NCBI RefSeq assembly: GCF_002252675.1
Contig: NZ_NQKY01000003.1
Span: 210,222-274,221 of the forward strand
DNA length: 64,000 nucleotides
Reading direction: 5' to 3'
Origin: Synechococcus sp. BO 8801
GTDB taxonomy: Bacteria > Cyanobacteriota > Cyanobacteriia > PCC-6307 > Cyanobiaceae
How positions within the stretch are numbered: the first letter of the stretch is position 1; every line of letters starts with the position of its first letter. The position numbers were made by a program, and so were the translations under genes. Below the pieces are notes generated by a model that ran no database searches, was not told the origin of the DNA, and saw only the letters and a list, made by a program, of their open reading frames with translations. Shown here one piece after another: positions 34,659 through 43,727 of this stretch.

Positions 34659-35420
34659 ATGCTGCCGCTGCCGCCCCAGGACCCCCTCCACTGGCTGGCG
34701 GCCCTGGCGATCAACGGGCTGCTGATCGGGCTGGCCCAGCGCCTGCCCCTGCTCACCCCGGCGGGCTGGGTGCATGCCGGGGTGCTCGGCACCCTGCTGT
34801 GGGGAAGCCTGGGCTGGCGCGGCTGGCTCGCGGTGGTGGTGTATCTCGCCCTGGGCAGCGCGGTGACGAAGCTGGGGTTCCGGCGCAAGCGGGAGCTGGG
34901 GCTGGCCGAGGGGCGGGAGGGGCGCCGGGGGCCGGAGAACGTCTGGGGCTCCGCCCTGGTGGGGACGGTGCTGGCCCTGCTGACCTGCCGGGCACCGGCG
35001 GCCATGCAGCCCCTGCTCCTGGCCGGATTCGCCGCCAGCTTCGCCGCCAAGCTCGCCGACACCTTCGGCAGCGAGATCGGCAAGCGCTGGGGCCGGCACA
35101 CCGTGCTGATCACCAGCCTGCGGCCGGTACCCCCCGGCACCGAGGGGGCCATCAGCCTGGAGGGCACCGCCGCCAGCCTGCTGGGCAGCGTCCTGATGAC
35201 CCTGGCCATGGGGGCCCTGGGGGTGATCCGCGGCTGGCCGCTGGCGGCCCTGGTGGGCGGTGTCGGGCTGGTGGCCACCCTGGCCGAGAGCGTGGTGGGC
35301 GCCAGCCTGCAGCGTCACTGGCGCTGGCTGAGCAATGAGGTGGTCAACGGGCTCCAGACCCTGCTGGCGGCCCTGCTGGCGATGGCGCTGGTGCCGTGGC
35401 TGTCGCCGCCTCTGGGCTGA
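34659..35420 (+). CDS. DUF92 protein, VTE6-like phytyl-phosphate kinase
   Basis: Protein of 253 aa with about six membrane spans. Motifs 'KLGFRRKRELGLAEGREGRRGPENVWGSAL', 'AASFAAKLADTFGSEIGKRWG' and 'PGTEGAISLEGTAASLLGS' (in separate runs) are those of the DUF92 family. The Arabidopsis member VTE6 phosphorylates phytyl phosphate to phytyl diphosphate for tocopherol and chlorophyll recycling; the same reaction is likely here. Its last 77 bases overlap the opposing sigma-factor gene. Confidence 0.85.
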   Translation: MLPLPPQDPLHWLAALAINGLLIGLAQRLPLLTPAGWVHAGVLGTLLWGSLGWRGWLAVVVYLALGSAVTKLGFRRKRELGLAEGREGRRGPENVWGSALVGTVLALLTCRAPAAMQPLLLAGFAASFAAKLADTFGSEIGKRWGRHTVLITSLRPVPPGTEGAISLEGTAASLLGSVLMTLAMGALGVIRGWPLAALVGGVGLVATLAESVVGASLQRHWRWLSNEVVNGLQTLLAALLAMALVPWLSPPLG

Positions 35421-36342
35421 GGGCCTGCTGGCGCCAGGCGAGGGCGGCGCGCCTGAGGCGATCGAGGGCGGCGTCGTGGCGGCGCTGGGCCTGGCGGGCC
35501 GGCATGCCCAGCTGCCGGCCCAGCTCCACCCAGGTGCAGCCGCCATCGAGGCGGCCCACCAGCAGCTCCCGCTCCCGGGGATCGAGATCGGCCAGCTGCT
35601 GGCGCAGCCACTGACGCTCTGCGCCGCGGGCTTCGCTCTCGCCCGCCGCCGCCTCATCGCCGCAGGGGGAGGCGGGGGCGGCCAGCAGATCCAGCAGGCA
35701 GCTGGCCGCCTCGGACGCGCCACCTCCCGGGCCGAGGGGGGCATCCAGGCTGCGCACCCGGGCGGCCCGGCGGATCCCCAGGGCCTCCTCCAGCCGGGCC
35801 GGATCACAGGCCAGCCGGTCGGCGAGGGCGGCGGGCGGCAGGGGATCGAGCCCCTGGCGGCGGCGGGCCTCCTGCAGGCCCAGCACCTGCTGATGCAGAT
35901 CCCACAGGGGCCGGGGCGGACGCACCAGGGGCTGCCGATCCCGCCGTTCGCGGCGCATCGCCCCCTGGATGTACGGCACCGCAAAGCTGCTGAGGCTGAC
36001 GTTGCGGTCGGGATCGAAGGCCTCCACCGCCCGGATCAGGCCGAGGCTGCCCACCTGGGCGAGGTCATCGAAGGCCATCCCCGCGTCGGCGCCCTGGCGC
36101 CTGGCGATGCTGTACACGAGCGGCAGGTTGTCCTCCACCAGCAGGTTGCGCCAGCGCAGCCGGACGACCGGATCGGTGGCCTCGGCGAACGCCTTGAGCC
36201 GGCGGCGGTTGCGGCTGCGGCGATCGACGATGGCCTCCGGGATCTCACGGCAGCCCGGACACAGATCCGGGGCCGGCACCCGGCGGGTGCTCTGCACCAC
36301 CGCCGCCGGCGGCGGGGGCGAAGGGGGCGGGGGGCGATCCAT
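35344..36342 (-). CDS. Sigma-70 family sigma factor (group 3 type)
   Basis: Protein of 332 aa. Region 2 is clear ('RNLLVEDNLPLVYSIARRQGADAG', 'DDLAQVGSLGLIRAVEAFDP', 'SSFAVPYIQGAMRRERRD'), region 3 is weak, and region 4 ends 'LDPRERELLVGRLDGGCTWVELGRQLGMPARQAQRRHDAALDRLR' (in parts). The head is Pro-rich with a C-P-G-C pair at 28-31, and the tail is Ala/Pro-rich. The layout fits an alternative (SigF-like) factor and not the housekeeping SigA. ATG 36342 is taken; 36405 adds 21 residues. The 171-base gap to the SGNH gene holds no ORF I can support. Confidence 0.75.
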   Translation of the reverse strand: MDRPPPPSPPPPAAVVQSTRRVPAPDLCPGCREIPEAIVDRRSRNRRRLKAFAEATDPVVRLRWRNLLVEDNLPLVYSIARRQGADAGMAFDDLAQVGSLGLIRAVEAFDPDRNVSLSSFAVPYIQGAMRRERRDRQPLVRPPRPLWDLHQQVLGLQEARRRQGLDPLPPAALADRLACDPARLEEALGIRRAARVRSLDAPLGPGGGASEAASCLLDLLAAPASPCGDEAAAGESEARGAERQWLRQQLADLDPRERELLVGRLDGGCTWVELGRQLGMPARQAQRRHDAALDRLRRAALAWRQQALSPEAATATAPAPSPAGPPAGSGAR

Positions 36343-36513
36343 GGCGTTGGGCTCAGCGAGGGGCCGTTCCTTCAGGGTCGCCGTCGGCCACGGGCGGCGG
36401 TTCACCCCACGGGGGGAGCGGCTCTCATCCGATCGGGTGATGCCAGCGGCAGCGGCCCGGGGAAGAATGGCGGCTGGGTTCGCCCCGGGAAAACTGACGG
36501 CCGGGCCGGCGGT

Positions 36514-37185
36514 TCAGAAGCCAGCCGTCACGCTGCTGTGGGGATCGAGCCCGGCCCAGTCCAGCAAGGCCCTCCATGTGCGCAGGCGCCGGTAGAGCTG
36601 GCCGTGGCCGTCGCTGTTGAGGTGCAGGCCGTCGCTGCCCAGCCACTGCAGCCAGTGGGGGTCGGCCAGCAGGCCATCGAGCAGGGGCAGGAAGGGGACG
36701 TCGGCCTCCATGCAGGCCTCCTCCAGCAGGCCCTCGTAGTGGCGCACCGTGGCCAGGTCGTACCAGAGCATCTCGGCGAAGGGCATCACCACCTCATCCA
36801 CCGGGGTGAGGCCCAGCACGAACAGCGGGGCGATCGACGCCAGCCGGGGGAGCAGCTGCTTCAGGCCGAACAGGAAGGCGTCGGGGGCCAGCTGGTGGCG
36901 GCCGTCGGGCCGGCCCACCCGGGCCGTGTCGTTGAGGCCGATCGACAGCAGGATCCCCTGGGGCCGCTGGCGGCGCAGTTCACCCCGGTGGCTCACCTCC
37001 GCCTCGGCACGGGCCGCCAGCCGCTCCAGCCCATCCCCTCGCACCCCCAGGCCATAGAGCACCGGCCCCTGGGGCAGCTCCATCCAGTGGCGCCGCAGCC
37101 GCTCGCACCAGCCGCCCTGTTCCGGATCACCCCATCCATAGACCCCGCTGTCGCCGAGCACCACCAGCTTCTTTGGCACCTGCAT
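36514..37185 (-). CDS. SGNH/GDSL-type hydrolase
   Basis: Protein of 223 aa with block I 'VVLGDSGVYGWGDPEQGGW' (catalytic Ser of G-D-S at about 11-13), block III 'LLSIGLNDTA' (Asn of the oxyanion hole) and block V 'DGLHLNSDGH' (Asp and His of the triad). No signal peptide, so it is a cytoplasmic esterase or lipase-like enzyme; substrate unknown. Starts 11 bases after the aminotransferase stop and is probably co-transcribed with it. Confidence 0.85.
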   Translation of the reverse strand: MQVPKKLVVLGDSGVYGWGDPEQGGWCERLRRHWMELPQGPVLYGLGVRGDGLERLAARAEAEVSHRGELRRQRPQGILLSIGLNDTARVGRPDGRHQLAPDAFLFGLKQLLPRLASIAPLFVLGLTPVDEVVMPFAEMLWYDLATVRHYEGLLEEACMEADVPFLPLLDGLLADPHWLQWLGSDGLHLNSDGHGQLYRRLRTWRALLDWAGLDPHSSVTAGF

Positions 37186-37196
37186 GGGCAGGGCGC

Positions 37197-38375
37197 TCAG
37201 AGGCTGGCGCCGAAGCGGCGCAGCCGCTCCAGGCCGTCGTCGATCGTGGCCGGGGACGCCGCGCAGGACAGACGGATGCAGCGGTCATCGCCGAAGGCGG
37301 CACCGGGCACCACCGCCAGCCCCACCTCGTCGAGCAGCCGGCCGCAGAGGGTCATCGAATCCAGCCCCCAGGCGCTGACGTCGGGGAAGGCGTAGAAGGC
37401 CCCCTCGGGGGGCAGCAACTCGAGGCCGCTGATCGCCATCAGCCCGTCGCTGAGGCGGGAGCGCCGACGGCTGAATTCGGCCGCCATCTCCTGGACGCAG
37501 TCGCGCGAGCCGCTGACAGCCGCCAGGGCACCGAACTGGGCAAAGCTGCAGACATTGCTGGTGCTCTGGCTCTGCAGGGCGCTGGCGGCGGCCACCACAT
37601 GGCGGGCGCCCGCCAGCCAGCCGATGCGCCAGCCGGTCATCGCCCAGCCCTTGGCAAAGCCATTGACGATGAAGATCCGCTCGGCGATGTCGGGCGCCAC
37701 CGCCGCCAGGCTGTGGTGCACGTGGCCGGGGGAGAGCAGCAGCTCATAGATCTCGTCGCAGACCACCGCCACGGCCGGGTGGCGGCGCAGCACGGCGGCG
37801 ATCCCCTCCAGCTCGGAGCGGCTGAGCACCATGCCGGTGGGATTGGAGGGGCTGTTGAGGACCAGCAGCCGGCTGGCCGGGGTGATCGCCGCCTCGAGCT
37901 GCTCGGGGCTGAAACGGAACCCGCCGCTGGCATCGGTGGGGAGGCAGCAGACGCTGGCCCCGGCCAGGTGGGCCATCTCCGGGTAGCTCAACCAGTACGG
38001 GGCCGGCAGCAGCACCTCGTCACCGGGGTCGAGCAGAACCTGGAAGAGGTTGTAGAGGGCCTGCTTGCCCCCATTGGTCACCAGCACCTGGTCGGGCCGG
38101 GTGGGAACGCCGTTCTCCTGGCTCAGCTTGGTGGCGATCGCCTGGCGCAGATCAGGCTCGCCCGCCACGGGCCCATAGCGGGTGTGGCCGGCCTCGAGGG
38201 CCTCGGCGGCCGCCTGGCGGATGAAGGCGGGGGTGTCGAAGTCGGGCTCCCCGGCGCTGAGGCTGCAGATGTCCTTGCCCTCGGCGCGCAGCTCGCGCGC
38301 CTTGGCGGTGATGGCGAGGGTGAGCGATGGCTGCAACGCCTGCGCCCGGGCGGAGAGCGGCAACGGGGCCGGCAT
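37197..38375 (-). CDS. PLP-dependent aspartate-type aminotransferase
   Basis: Protein of 392 aa of fold type I, class I aminotransferases: 'LSAGEPDFDTPAFIRQAA', 'VLVTNGGKQALYNLF', 'LNSPSNPTGMVLS', 'VVCDEIYELL' and the PLP-lysine motif 'FIVNGFAKGWAMTGWRIGWLAG' (in parts). Best fit is AspC-like transaminase for aspartate or a related prephenate aminotransferase; specificity is not readable. ATG 38375 matches the family start at 'LPLSARAQALQPS'; 38420 is the upstream alternative. Confidence 0.85.
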   Translation of the reverse strand: MPAPLPLSARAQALQPSLTLAITAKARELRAEGKDICSLSAGEPDFDTPAFIRQAAAEALEAGHTRYGPVAGEPDLRQAIATKLSQENGVPTRPDQVLVTNGGKQALYNLFQVLLDPGDEVLLPAPYWLSYPEMAHLAGASVCCLPTDASGGFRFSPEQLEAAITPASRLLVLNSPSNPTGMVLSRSELEGIAAVLRRHPAVAVVCDEIYELLLSPGHVHHSLAAVAPDIAERIFIVNGFAKGWAMTGWRIGWLAGARHVVAAASALQSQSTSNVCSFAQFGALAAVSGSRDCVQEMAAEFSRRRSRLSDGLMAISGLELLPPEGAFYAFPDVSAWGLDSMTLCGRLLDEVGLAVVPGAAFGDDRCIRLSCAASPATIDDGLERLRRFGASL

Positions 38376-38440
38376 GGCAGCGCGCGCCGTCTGGAGGGCG
38401 CGATTCGGCAATCCCGCCATCTTGCCCTACGCCCTGCGCC

Positions 38441-39136
38441 ATGCCGAAGAATGGGGCGATGGCCGGCAATCCCCTGCAACCATCTCCCCTGCAACCGTCC
38501 CTTCTGGGTGAGGCCCCTGCCACCGCGGAGCCTGCCACTGCGGGGACGCCCGACCTTGCGGCCCTGGAGAGGGACTGCCGCGAGTGCCGCCGCTGCGGCC
38601 TGGCGGAGGGCCGCCAGCGGGTGGTGGTGAGCCGCGGCGATCCGGCGGCCCGGCTGATGGTGATCGGCGAGGGGCCCGGCGCCCAGGAGGACGCCAGCGG
38701 CCGGCCGTTCGTGGGCCGGGCCGGCCAGCTGCTCGACCAGATGCTCGCCAGCGTGGGGCTGGACAGCGAGCGCGATGCCTACGTCTGCAACGTGGTGAAG
38801 TGCCGCCCGCCGGACAACCGCCGGCCCACGCCCCAGGAGATCGCCGCCTGCGCCCCCTGGCTGGCCGCCCAGATCGCCGCCGTCAATCCCTCCGTGGTGC
38901 TGCTGGCCGGCGCCACCGCCCTGGAGGGGGTGCTGGGGATCAAGGGGGGGATCTCCCGGCTGCGGGGCCGCTGGCATCCCTGGCAGGGCCGCTCGGTGAT
39001 GCCCGTGTTCCATCCCTCCTACCTGCTGCGCAATCCCTCGCGGGAGCAGGGCTCGCCCAAGTGGCTCACCTGGCAGGACCTGCAGGAGGTGCGGCGGCGC
39101 CTGGACCAGGACCAACCGTCGACACCCTCTTTGTGA
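38441..39136 (+). CDS. Type 4 uracil-DNA glycosylase
   Basis: Protein of 231 aa removing uracil from DNA. N-terminal C-R-E-C-x-x-C provides ligands of the 4Fe-4S cluster of family 4 enzymes; 'LMVIGEGPGAQEDASGRPFVGRAGQLLD' (in parts) holds motif A, 'NVVKCRPPDNRRPTPQEIAAC' the second Cys region, and 'VFHPSYLLRNP' motif B. An ATG at 38459 is equally good; the first 30 residues are low-complexity. Divergent from the aminotransferase by 65 bases. Confidence 0.88.
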   Translation: MPKNGAMAGNPLQPSPLQPSLLGEAPATAEPATAGTPDLAALERDCRECRRCGLAEGRQRVVVSRGDPAARLMVIGEGPGAQEDASGRPFVGRAGQLLDQMLASVGLDSERDAYVCNVVKCRPPDNRRPTPQEIAACAPWLAAQIAAVNPSVVLLAGATALEGVLGIKGGISRLRGRWHPWQGRSVMPVFHPSYLLRNPSREQGSPKWLTWQDLQEVRRRLDQDQPSTPSL

Positions 39137-39166
39137 CAGGCTTTGGCCACCACCGGCCCACCCAAG

Positions 39167-40420
39167 ATGACCGGCACCCTGGCCACATCCACCACCACCG
39201 CTCCGGGGACCTCCCCCCTGCCGGCCGACTGGGCCAGTGACCCCCGCTTCGACACGGTGATCCGCCGCCGCCGGACGCGCAGCGTGCGGGTGGGCGACGT
39301 GTGGGTGGGCAGCGAGCACCCCGTGGTGGTGCAGTCGATGATCAACGAGGACACCCTCGACATCGAGGGGGCCACCGCCGGCATCCGCCGCCTGCACGAG
39401 GCGGGCTGCGAGATCGTGCGCCTGACGGTGCCGAGCCTGGCCCATGCCAAGGCGGTGAAGGAGATCCGCCAGCGGCTGGAAGACAGCTACCAGCCGGTGC
39501 CGCTGGTGGCGGACGTGCACCACAACGGCATGAAGATCGCCCTGGAGGTGGCCCAGCACGTCGACAAGGTGCGGATCAATCCGGGCCTCTACGTGTTCGA
39601 CAAACCCGACCCCAACCGCACCGAGTTCACCCCAGAGGAGGTGGCGGCGATCGGCGAGCGGATCCAGGCCACCCTCGAACCCCTGGTGAGCCTGCTCAAG
39701 GAACAGGACAAGGGGCTGCGGATCGGCGTCAACCACGGCTCCCTGGCGGAGCGGATGCTGTTCACCTACGGCGACACCCCCCTGGGGATGGTGGAGAGCG
39801 CCATGGAGTTCATCCACATCTGCGACCGCCTCGACTTCCACAACATCGTCGTGTCGATGAAGGCCTCACGGGCCCCGGTGATGCTGGCGGCCTACCGGAT
39901 GATGGCCTTCCGCATGGACGCCGAGGGCTTCCACTACCCCCTGCACCTGGGGGTCACCGAGGCGGGCGACGGCGACTACGGCCGGATCAAGAGCACCGCC
40001 GGTATCGCCACCCTGCTGGCCGAGGGCCTCGGCGACACGATCCGGGTGTCGCTCACCGAGGCGCCAGAGAAGGAGATCCCTGTCTGTTACTCGATTCTGC
40101 AGGCCATGGGGCTGCGCAAGACGATGGTGGAGTACGTGGCCTGCCCCAGCTGCGGCCGCACCCTGTTCAACCTGGAGGAGGTGCTGCACACGGTGCGCAA
40201 TGCCACCGCCCACCTCACCGGGCTGGACATCGCCGTGATGGGCTGCATCGTCAACGGCCCGGGCGAGATGGCCGACGCTGACTACGGCTACGTCGGCAAG
40301 ACCCCCGGCACGATTTCCCTCTACCGGGGGCGGGAGGAGATCCGCCGGGTTCCCGAGGCCGAAGGGGTGGAGGCGCTGATCGCCCTGATCAAGGAGGACG
40401 GTCGCTGGGTCGACCCCTGA
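39167..40420 (+). CDS. ispG: 4-hydroxy-3-methylbut-2-enyl diphosphate synthase
   Basis: Protein of 417 aa (GcpE) in the MEP isoprenoid pathway, supplying carotenoid, phytol and quinone side chains. Recognised by '[19 protein letters not shown]', '[15 protein letters not shown]', '[15 protein letters not shown]', '[12 protein letters not shown]', '[16 protein letters not shown]' and the Fe-S region '[16 protein letters not shown]' with '[17 protein letters not shown]'. ATG 39167 is preferred to TTG 39143. Confidence 0.95.
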   Translation: MTGTLATSTTTAPGTSPLPADWASDPRFDTVIRRRRTRSVRVGDVWVGSEHPVVVQSMINEDTLDIEGATAGIRRLHEAGCEIVRLTVPSLAHAKAVKEIRQRLEDSYQPVPLVADVHHNGMKIALEVAQHVDKVRINPGLYVFDKPDPNRTEFTPEEVAAIGERIQATLEPLVSLLKEQDKGLRIGVNHGSLAERMLFTYGDTPLGMVESAMEFIHICDRLDFHNIVVSMKASRAPVMLAAYRMMAFRMDAEGFHYPLHLGVTEAGDGDYGRIKSTAGIATLLAEGLGDTIRVSLTEAPEKEIPVCYSILQAMGLRKTMVEYVACPSCGRTLFNLEEVLHTVRNATAHLTGLDIAVMGCIVNGPGEMADADYGYVGKTPGTISLYRGREEIRRVPEAEGVEALIALIKEDGRWVDP

Positions 40421-40489
40421 ACGGGGAGCCCACCCCAGGCATCGGCGCTACGTTGGAACCACGTTTCAGACTCCTTGAGGATCCCCACC

Positions 40490-41821
40490 ATGGGCAGAGC
40501 TCGCGCCACCGTCGTGGTGCTGGTTGGTCTCGGAGCCTGCGCCGCCACGGCGGTGATGGCCAGGGAGATGGTGCTGACCCCCACCGGAACCGTGTCGATC
40601 AGCGACAGCCCCAAGGAGGTGATGGACCAGGCGTGGCAGATCGTCTTCCGCGACTACCTGGACACCACGGGCAAGTACACGCCTGAGCAGTGGCGCAAGC
40701 TGCGCAGGAGCGTGCTGTCCAAGAGCTACAGCACCCCCAAGGATGCCTACGAGGGCATCCGCGGCATGCTCGGCACCCTCGACGATCCCTACACCCGCTT
40801 CCTGGACCCGCGGGAGTTCAAGGAGATGCAGATCGACACCTCCGGGGAGCTCTCCGGGGTGGGCATCCAGCTGAGCGTCGACAAGGAGACCAAGGAGCTG
40901 GTCGTCATCTCGCCGATCGAGGGTTCGCCGGCCTCGAGGGCCGGGGTGCAGCCCAAGGACGTGATCGTCTCGATCGACGGCAAGAGCACCAAGGGGATGA
41001 GCACCGAGGACGCGGTGAAGCTGATCCGGGGCAAGGCGGGCACCACCGTGAACCTGGTGCTGCGCCGCAAGGGCCAGAACCTCGACACCCCCCTGACCCG
41101 GGAGCTGATCGAGATCCACGCCGTCACCCACCAGGTGAATACGGCGCCGGACGGCACCAGGATCGGCTACATCCGCCTGAAGCAGTTCAGCGCCACCGCC
41201 ACCAAGGACATGCGGGCGGCGGTGCGCGACCTGGAGGCCCAGGGGGTAAAGGGCTACGTGCTCGATCTGCGCAGCAACCCCGGCGGGCTGCTGGTGGCAA
41301 GCGTCGAGATCGCCCGCCAGTGGATCAACGAAGGGATCATCGTCTCCACCAAGACCCGCGACGGCATCCAGGACGTCAAGCGGGCCACGGGGCAGGCCCT
41401 CACCACCAAGCCCATGGTGGTACTGGTCAACGAGGGTTCGGCGAGCGCCAGCGAGATCCTCTCCGGCGCCCTGCAGGACAACAACCGCGCCGTGCTGGTG
41501 GGTCAGAAGACCTTCGGCAAGGGTCTGGTGCAGTCCGTCCGCGGGCTCTCGGATGGCTCGGGCATGACGGTGACCATCGCCAAGTACCTGACGCCCCGCA
41601 ACCGGGACATCCATAAGCACGGCATCAACCCGGACGTGCCGGTGAAAATGACCGAGCAGGAGGTCCAGCGCCTCAGGTTGGAGGACATCGGCACCAACCG
41701 CGACAGCCAGTATCGGGTGGCCGAGTCAACCCTGCGCAAGCAGCTGCAGGCCGGGGCCGCTCTGCAGAAGGCCTTCGAGCCCGGCAGCGCCAACCTGCCG
41801 GCGGCCCTTGCCAAACCCTGA
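40490..41821 (+). CDS. C-terminal processing peptidase (S41, PDZ)
   Basis: Protein of 443 aa. A signal anchor (about 5-24) exports it to the lumen or periplasm. A PDZ domain ('GVGIQLSVDKETKELVVISPIEGSPASRAGVQPKDVIVSIDG' in parts) precedes the peptidase with 'LDLRSNPGGLL', nucleophile Ser in 'NEGSASASEIL' and general-base Lys in 'FGKGLVQS'. Cyanobacterial CtpA matures the D1 protein; other paralogues have different substrates, and which one this is cannot be decided by eye. GAGG 11-14 bases before the ATG is a plausible Shine-Dalgarno. Confidence 0.85.
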   Translation: MGRARATVVVLVGLGACAATAVMAREMVLTPTGTVSISDSPKEVMDQAWQIVFRDYLDTTGKYTPEQWRKLRRSVLSKSYSTPKDAYEGIRGMLGTLDDPYTRFLDPREFKEMQIDTSGELSGVGIQLSVDKETKELVVISPIEGSPASRAGVQPKDVIVSIDGKSTKGMSTEDAVKLIRGKAGTTVNLVLRRKGQNLDTPLTRELIEIHAVTHQVNTAPDGTRIGYIRLKQFSATATKDMRAAVRDLEAQGVKGYVLDLRSNPGGLLVASVEIARQWINEGIIVSTKTRDGIQDVKRATGQALTTKPMVVLVNEGSASASEILSGALQDNNRAVLVGQKTFGKGLVQSVRGLSDGSGMTVTIAKYLTPRNRDIHKHGINPDVPVKMTEQEVQRLRLEDIGTNRDSQYRVAESTLRKQLQAGAALQKAFEPGSANLPAALAKP

Positions 41822-42062
41822 GCCGCTGGAGCACGAGCCGGGCACCCCGCCCGGCTCGGTCTGGGACCTCAAACCGTGGTGGTGTCAGCCGTGGAGCATT
41901 CTGCTCACCGGCCTGTCCATCGTGACGGGCAGCTGGATGGTGCTGCACCTGTGGTGGCTCACCGCCGGGGTGTCGGTGGTGATCGCCGCCTGGTGGCTGC
42001 TGTTCCTGGTGCTGATGCCGGCTGCCTGGAAGCAGGAGCAGGCCAGCAGCAGCGGAGGCTGA
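41808..42062 (+). CDS. Small two-span membrane protein (DUF6737-like)
   Basis: Protein of 84 aa: 'VWDLKPWWCQPWSILLTG' leads into two membrane spans (about 30-46 and 50-71) ending 'FLVLMPAAWKQEQ'. The W-D-L-K-P-W-W-C-Q-P-W pattern is distinctive of a conserved cyanobacterial family. It starts with TTG inside the last codons of the ctp gene (14-base overlap), so it is translated with the protease. Function unknown. Confidence 0.65.
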   Translation: MPNPEPLEHEPGTPPGSVWDLKPWWCQPWSILLTGLSIVTGSWMVLHLWWLTAGVSVVIAAWWLLFLVLMPAAWKQEQASSSGG

Positions 42063-42086
42063 AAAGCTGCGAGTGAAGCCCGGGAC

Positions 42087-42254
42087 TCAGGCCACCGGCT
42101 GCATCAGGCCACCGCCGGGGGAGGAGTCGTCGTCGTCGTTGTTGCCGGCGGACGACTGGAGCAGGGCGAAGAAGCCGAGGCCGAGCACCCCCAGGAAGGC
42201 CGGCAGCATCAGGGGATTCTGGGTGGCGCCCGCGACCTCGATCAGCTCACCCAT
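42087..42254 (-). CDS. 55-aa membrane protein with acidic tail
   Basis: Not a named family to me. 'MGELIEVAGATQNPLMLPA' leads into one span (17-33, F/L/G-rich), then 'QSSAGNNDDDDSSPGGG' and a short end. Composition and size are like small thylakoid subunits of photosynthetic complexes, but it matches none I can name (not PetN, PsaM or Psb30). The gene is convergent with the DUF6737-like gene (24 bases apart) and is followed by no other gene on its strand before 42313. Confidence 0.6.
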   Translation of the reverse strand: MGELIEVAGATQNPLMLPAFLGVLGLGFFALLQSSAGNNDDDDSSPGGGLMQPVA

Positions 42255-42312
42255 GTCGGCGCGTAACGAAAGATGACGCCAGCTTAACGGACATTCTCAT
42301 CGGTTGGGCGCC

Positions 42313-43554
42313 TCAGTCGAAGACATGGCCGTGCTCGTAGCGCTCGGCGTGGCCGGCGGCCTCGGTGAGGGCCGCCACGTTCTCGCGGGTGAAGAAGCCG
42401 TCGTAGCCCAGGCAGCGCTCCACGTACTCGGTGATCAGCAGGGAATAGGCCGAGCTGCGCGAGAAGATCTGGCGCAGGTTGGGCTGGTCGCCGCATTCCC
42501 CCACCATGTCGGCGAGGAAGGGGATGCCCAGCTCGCGCAGGGTCCGCACCACCACGTCCACGTTCTTTTCCCCGTTGCTGTCGCCATCGACAACCTCATA
42601 GGCGATGTGATGCATGCGCCGGCCGAAATTGCGGACGAAGTCCTCGGTGGGCATGGGCAGGTTGGCCAGGGAGTTGAGATAGGAGGGGGTGTTGTTGGCG
42701 GTGAAGACGCGGGCGGGGGAGAGTTTGTCGTCCGCCAGCGTCGGATGGCGGGTGACGTTGGTGGAGGAATTCATCTCGGCGATGTCGTAGGAGCCCCAGT
42801 AGTAGTAGGGAACCATCGTCAGATACTCGAGGATGGCATCCTCCCGCTCGCCGGCCAGCACCCGCGTGGCCAGGTGGTCGATGCCCAGGATCTTGCCCTC
42901 CAGCCCGTGGTCCCGGTGGCGGCGGGCGGCTTCGGTGAGGGGCTCGAGGGCCTCGTCATCGAGCAGCACCCGATCGCCCAGATCCAGGGCCGCCAGGCCA
43001 TCGAGGGGCCGGTCCACATAGCCGACCCGGTTGTAGGTGTAGTCGGAGAGGAAGGTGAAGCAGAGATGCTTCGAGGCATAGAAGGGGTTGACGGTCTCCC
43101 CCGGATAGGCGAAGCGGATGTTCTGGGGTTCGAGGATGGCGCGCAGATCGTGGCAGGAGGACACCTGGAAGATCTCACCGATGTAGCGGGCGTTGGGCTT
43201 GTCGATCGAGAGGGGATACATCGCATTCCAGCGCGTGACCTCATCCTCGAAGTCGTCAAACAGCGGCTCCAGCACGATCACCCGCGGCAAGGCCTCACCC
43301 CCCTTGAGCAGGTAAATGCGGTGGGTGGCGTTGATCCAGCACTCCTGGTAGCGATAGGGGGTGGTGAGGGTGAGTTCCGCGAGGTAGGGCAGGCCGTTGC
43401 CGTGGTCCACCTGGATCACGACGGCCGCCATCGGCCCCACCACCTGCTCCAGCCCCGACGCAACCCGCCGGGCGTAGACGCGGGGCAGGAATTCCTCGAA
43501 GAAGGCCGTGTTGCGCTTGTCGCCCCTGGGCCGGTAGCTGGCGAGGTCGATCAT
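42313..43554 (-). CDS. VOC/HPPD-like dioxygenase-fold protein
   Basis: Protein of 413 aa. The C-terminal half resembles 4-hydroxyphenylpyruvate dioxygenase: 'KILGIDHLATRV' (His227), 'RMHHIAYEV' (His316), 'LRQIFSRSSAYSLLITEYVER' in two runs (Glu376) and 'GYDGFFTRENVAALTEA', which would supply a two-His-one-Glu iron site. The N-terminal half ('PYRYQECWINATHRIYLLKGGEALPR') is unlike HPPD. It may be a non-heme iron oxygenase with an unknown substrate. The 173-base region to the divergent deacetylase-like gene holds both promoters. Confidence 0.55.
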   Translation of the reverse strand: MIDLASYRPRGDKRNTAFFEEFLPRVYARRVASGLEQVVGPMAAVVIQVDHGNGLPYLAELTLTTPYRYQECWINATHRIYLLKGGEALPRVIVLEPLFDDFEDEVTRWNAMYPLSIDKPNARYIGEIFQVSSCHDLRAILEPQNIRFAYPGETVNPFYASKHLCFTFLSDYTYNRVGYVDRPLDGLAALDLGDRVLLDDEALEPLTEAARRHRDHGLEGKILGIDHLATRVLAGEREDAILEYLTMVPYYYWGSYDIAEMNSSTNVTRHPTLADDKLSPARVFTANNTPSYLNSLANLPMPTEDFVRNFGRRMHHIAYEVVDGDSNGEKNVDVVVRTLRELGIPFLADMVGECGDQPNLRQIFSRSSAYSLLITEYVERCLGYDGFFTRENVAALTEAAGHAERYEHGHVFD

Positions 43555-43727
43555 CGGCGGCGATGGGTGCCCGGGGCACCAATGGTGCCGTTACTGCCCC
43601 TGAATTCAAGGATCCCCCGCTGGTGAGGAGCAGGCCCTGACCGATCTGCGGCCAGGCGAATCGACTCGGCCTAATCTCAGGCAGGGCAGCACCAACCGCT
43701 GACGTCCCTGCTGCTTTCCGATCGTTC

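Noticed and set aside
42073..42276. 67-codon + strand frame opposite the small membrane protein
   Set aside because: Ser/Arg/Pro-rich without a span or motif; the minus strand gives a compact membrane protein with a normal start.
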